From Acidobacteriaceae bacterium (GTDB lineage Bacteria; Acidobacteriota; Terriglobia; Terriglobales; Acidobacteriaceae), in NCBI GenBank assembly GCA_003131315.1, contig PKUV01000140.1:40121-104120 (forward strand): a stretch of DNA of 64,000 nt, read 5' to 3'. The position numbers were made by a program, and so were the translations under genes. Each line of letters opens with the position of its first letter. Within the stretch, counting starts at the first letter, position 1. The notes beneath the pieces are model-generated. The model worked only from the letters and a program-made list of their open reading frames with translations. It did not search any database and had not been told where the DNA came from. Shown piece after piece: positions 61,590 through 64,000 of this stretch.

Positions 61590-63010
61590 GCGAAGCCGCC
61601 AACATCCTGCTGGTGGATGACGAACCGGGAATGCTGCGCTATATCCGCACGCTGCTCGAAGTGGATGAGCACAAAGTTCAGACCGCCAGCACCGGCGAAG
61701 AGGCGGTCGAGCGCGTCCAGAAAGGACTGCAGCCCGACCTGGTGCTGCTCGATCTACTTATGCCCGGCATCGACGGGTTACAGACTCTCGAAAAACTCCG
61801 CCATCTCAGACCCGGATTGAAAGTTGTCATGCTCTCCTGCGTGAATGACACGCGCAAAGTCGTGCAGGCCATGCGCCTCGGCGCCATCGATTACCTGACC
61901 AAGCCGTTCCAGAAAGCCGAACTCGACGCCGTCATTGGACAGTGTGTCGGCACGGCCAAGGCTGAGAACTATGCGGGCGACATCGAAGAACTTTGCGACG
62001 ACGTGTTCTTCGTCGCTGCCTGCCCGGCGATGAAAAAGATTCGCTCGCAGGCCGCACTTGTCGCCAACGTCGACATCCCGGTCCTCCTGCTCGGGGAAAG
62101 CGGTACCGGCAAGGAAGTGCTCGCCCGCCTGATCCACAAACTTTCCCCGCGCGCCCACCGCACTTTCCTCAAAGTGAACTGCGCCGCGGTGCCCGCCGAC
62201 CTGCTCGAAAGCGAACTGTTCGGCTACGAAGCGGGAGCCTTTACTGGCGCCACGCACGCCAAGCCCGGCAAGTTCGAACTCTGCAACAAAGGCACCATCC
62301 TGCTCGACGAAATCGGCGAAATGCCGCCGGGGCTGCAGGCCAAGCTGCTGCACGTCCTCCAGGACCAGCAGTTCTCCCGTCTCGGCAGCCGCACCCTGGT
62401 CAAAGTCGACGTCCGCATCCTGGCCGCCACCAACATCAACATTCGCGAAGCGCTCGCCAACAAGCGTCTGCGTGAGGATCTCTATTACCGCCTGAACGCT
62501 TTCACCATGACGCTGCCTCCGCTGAGAGATCGCAAGGAAGAAATTCCGATCCTGCTGAAGCATTTCATGTCGCGCATGTCGGAGTCCTACGCGCGTCCCC
62601 CGTTGCCACTTTCGCCCCCGTTGATGGAGGCATGCCTGCGGCATTCCTGGCCGGGCAACCTGCGCGAACTGAGCAACTTCATCAAGCGCTACCTGGTTCT
62701 GGGAGATGAAACGCTCGCAGCATCCGAGTTGCAGCCCCGGCCCGATGGCGGTGGAGGACTGCACACCGATGTAGCCGGCAGAGCCGCAGCCTCGGGTGCT
62801 GAGTCCGCCGGCGGCCTGAAGTCCCTGTCGCGCAACGCCAAAGATGAAGCTGAGGCCGAAGCCATCGCCCACGCTCTGGAAGAGACGAACTGGAATCGCA
62901 AACAAGCCGCAGTGCTGCTGAAGATCAGCTACAAAGCTTTGCTCTATAAAATCCGCCAGTACGGCATCGCGCAAAGCGGCAGCACGCACCGGCTCTCCGC
63001 TGGCGCATGA
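61586..63010 (+). CDS. NtrC-family sigma-54 response regulator
   Basis: The 474-residue regulator has a receiver with the phospho-acceptor Asp in VLLDLLMPG near 56 and DYLTKPF near 104, an AAA+ domain (GESGTGKE near 170, GAFTGATHAKPG near 220, ILLDEIGEM near 242) and a Fis-type DNA-binding end (RKQAAVLLKISYKALLYKIR). An Ala/Gly-rich linker near 390-415 is long. It activates RpoN promoters when phosphorylated by the upstream kinase. Confidence 0.95.
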   Translation: MSEAANILLVDDEPGMLRYIRTLLEVDEHKVQTASTGEEAVERVQKGLQPDLVLLDLLMPGIDGLQTLEKLRHLRPGLKVVMLSCVNDTRKVVQAMRLGAIDYLTKPFQKAELDAVIGQCVGTAKAENYAGDIEELCDDVFFVAACPAMKKIRSQAALVANVDIPVLLLGESGTGKEVLARLIHKLSPRAHRTFLKVNCAAVPADLLESELFGYEAGAFTGATHAKPGKFELCNKGTILLDEIGEMPPGLQAKLLHVLQDQQFSRLGSRTLVKVDVRILAATNINIREALANKRLREDLYYRLNAFTMTLPPLRDRKEEIPILLKHFMSRMSESYARPPLPLSPPLMEACLRHSWPGNLRELSNFIKRYLVLGDETLAASELQPRPDGGGGLHTDVAGRAAASGAESAGGLKSLSRNAKDEAEAEAIAHALEETNWNRKQAAVLLKISYKALLYKIRQYGIAQSGSTHRLSAGA

Positions 63011-63071
63011 GGTTGCCGCGGAGGTTGTGCCCCCGCGACAGTACGGTTTTCTGGGTGGAAGGCTGCGAGCC

Positions 63072-63097
63072 GCGAGCTAAAAGCTAAGAGCTAAAGC
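63072..63097. repeat. Half word-repeat, AGCTAAAAGC words
   Basis: GCGAGCTAAAAGCTAAGAGC followed by TAAAGC is a single arm of the word family complete at 24162-24314, between the NtrC gene and tRNA-Leu. Confidence 0.6.
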
Positions 63098-63103
63098 TGT
63101 TCT

Positions 63104-63190
63104 TGGTGCGGATGAGAGGACTTGAACCTCCACGACCTTGCGGCCACTAGGTCCTGAACCTAGCGCGTCTGCCAGTTCCGCCACATCCGC
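63104..63190 (-). tRNA. tRNA-Leu (anticodon CAG)
   Basis: On the minus strand the sequence begins GCGGATGTGGCGGAACTGGC, and the seven-base acceptor stem closes with CATCCGC followed by discriminator A and an encoded CCA. The anticodon loop TTCAGGA in the stem CTAGG/CCTAG gives CAG, and the long variable arm is that of a class II tRNA. It reads CUG codons. Confidence 0.95.
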
Positions 63191-63239
63191 ATAAAAAGAA
63201 AAAATGGGCAGGGCCCTTTTTTAAGGGCGACTACACTAA

Positions 63240-63267
63240 TATCTACTGGTCTGCGTCTGGCTGTCAA
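63240..63267 (-). promoter_or_regulatory. Probable promoter of tRNA-Leu
   Basis: On the minus strand TTGACA (63262-63267) and TAGATA (63240-63245) are separated by 16 bases, about 50 bases before the mature tRNA. Confidence 0.55.
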
Positions 63268-63335
63268 ACGAGCGCAACGTCGTAACCTTCGCTGCGCTCC
63301 GTGTTTGCAAGGCGCCACCCCCTCAGCGATCACCC

Positions 63336-63372
63336 AAAACCGGCCAATGAGTATCACCTGAAAACCGGCCAA
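63336..63372. repeat. Left-end repeats of an IS21-like element
   Basis: AAAACCGGCCAA occurs at 63336-63347 and 63361-63372, and again inside the transposase fragment at 63604-63615. Multiple internal end repeats are typical of IS21-family ends. Confidence 0.6.
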
Positions 63373-63427
63373 CGAGAGCAGCCGTCGGGGACATTGACGC
63401 CGGCGGAGGCTTGTAGGCTCCGTGGGC

Positions 63428-63862
63428 ATGGCCAATGTCTTGAACAAAGAGAAGAAACAACAAGTCTTAGCTCTGGGACGGCTGGGATGGTCGCTGCGGC
63501 GCATCCAGCAAGCGACCAGAATCCGTCGCGAAACCGCCAGCGCCTACCTGAAAGCGGCTGGGGTTGCGGTGCGTCCGCCCAGTGGTTGGGGGCGGCGCGC
63601 GCCAAAACCGGCCAACCAAGCGATCACCGACTCTGAGGTGATCACCGACATCAACCCATCCCATCGAGACGAAGTGGGCGCTCTTCCCCCGGAGACAGGC
63701 CGGGGACATGCTGCATCTCCGCAGCCCAGTCCGCGCGCCAGCGCCTGCGAGCCGTACCGGGAGGCCATCGACTTGGGACTCGGCCGCGGCCGGGGGGAGG
63801 ATCGTAGATCGTCATCGCACACTCCTTTTCACAATGGAATTGTAGGGAAAGCAATTTGTTGA
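63428..63862 (+). pseudogene. Truncated IS21-family IstA transposase
   Basis: The N-terminal region (MANVLNKEKKQQVLALGRLG, then WSLRRIQQATRIRRETASAY) is the helix-turn-helix start of an IS21 transposase, which is normally about 500 residues with a DDE catalytic core. Here similarity stops near 63790 (YREAIDLGLGRGR), after which the frame runs into unrelated sequence. No istB is seen. It is a dead remnant. Confidence 0.8.
63791..63815 (-). pseudogene. Start of a gene cut by the IS21 remnant
   Basis: On the minus strand AAAAGGAG six bases before an ATG at 63815 makes a strong ribosome site, but after about eight codons (MTIYDPPP) the sequence passes into the IS21 remnant. The rest of the gene is missing or displaced. 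Confidence 0.4.
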
Positions 63863-64000
63863 CGTAAGTATCTGGGCGAGAACCGGAGACGAATTACGGA
63901 AAGAACAGGATTCATGCGGGTGAAGCGCCGATTTGCACAGCCGGAGTCTTGCGTTCCTCTCGGACGAAAGCGGAAGTTTGCCGCGGAGAAACCGGGGGAA
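63863..64000. other. Window end
   Basis: A basic reading frame opens at an ATG at 63915 (MRVKRRFAQPESCVPLGRK) and runs off the window. It may be a partial gene but has no recognised domain and a weak ribosome site. Confidence 0.25.

Noticed and set aside
61778..62989. 403-residue reading frame on the minus strand
   Set aside because: Antisense to the NtrC-type regulator, with no recognisable domain.

Overview
The window looks like a chromosomal segment of an Acidobacteriota bacterium, probably class Terriglobia and near Koribacteraceae. This is inferred from the gene content (LptC/LptA-like fusion beside lptB, rpoN and hpf; MoxR/VWA pair; hrcA-grpE-dnaJ; bd oxidase; many sigma-54 regulators), the GC-rich coding style and the very repeat-rich intergenic DNA. 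No search could be run, so the taxonomy rests on pattern recognition only. No rRNA, CRISPR array or prophage was seen. One tRNA (Leu, CAG) is present.

Layout. 0-20 kb is mostly housekeeping: a PHP-domain protein, lptC/A-lptB-rpoN-hpf, an EAL-HDOD protein, a receiver-like protein, trxB, an AlkD-like protein, a POT transporter, yggU, yggS, an OPT transporter, a zinc-ribbon protein, a ComF-like protein and an HNH nuclease. 20-29 kb holds a secreted protein, an SDR, a Lon-N protein and the MoxR/VWA pair, then an accessory stretch where two unrelated genes sit in matching repeat frames. 29-41 kb holds a Phd/PIN toxin-antitoxin pair, a large secreted Ig-like protein, an S9 peptidase, a thioesterase, cydAB and an Mrp ATPase. 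41-44 kb is an accessory island: an RHH/PIN toxin-antitoxin pair split by a repeat, a 351-bp element with terminal inverted repeats and target duplications, and a REP-associated tyrosine transposase (RAYT) flanked by its repeats. 44-57 kb holds hrcA-grpE-dnaJ, rsmE, a helicase-nuclease, a tiny lysine-rich gene with its own promoter and terminator, a thiolase, a PAS histidine kinase and yifB. 57-64 kb holds higBA, a frameshifted DUF4259 gene, a sigma-54/PilZ/kinase/NtrC regulatory locus, tRNA-Leu and an IS21 remnant.

The most unusual material is between the genes. One family is REP-like: hairpins with a roughly 70-90 bp tail, present at seven loci, two of them beside the RAYT gene. Two loci carry these units as inverted pairs with a gene between them. 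A second class is 'word' hairpins, whose arms are imperfect tandem copies of 8-15 bp words and whose opposite arm is the reverse complement; these fill many intergenic gaps and in places supply start or stop codons. A third is a bipartite CTAAAG/CTGAAG hairpin element, one copy of which lies inside a 125-bp unit with perfect 19-bp terminal inverted repeats.
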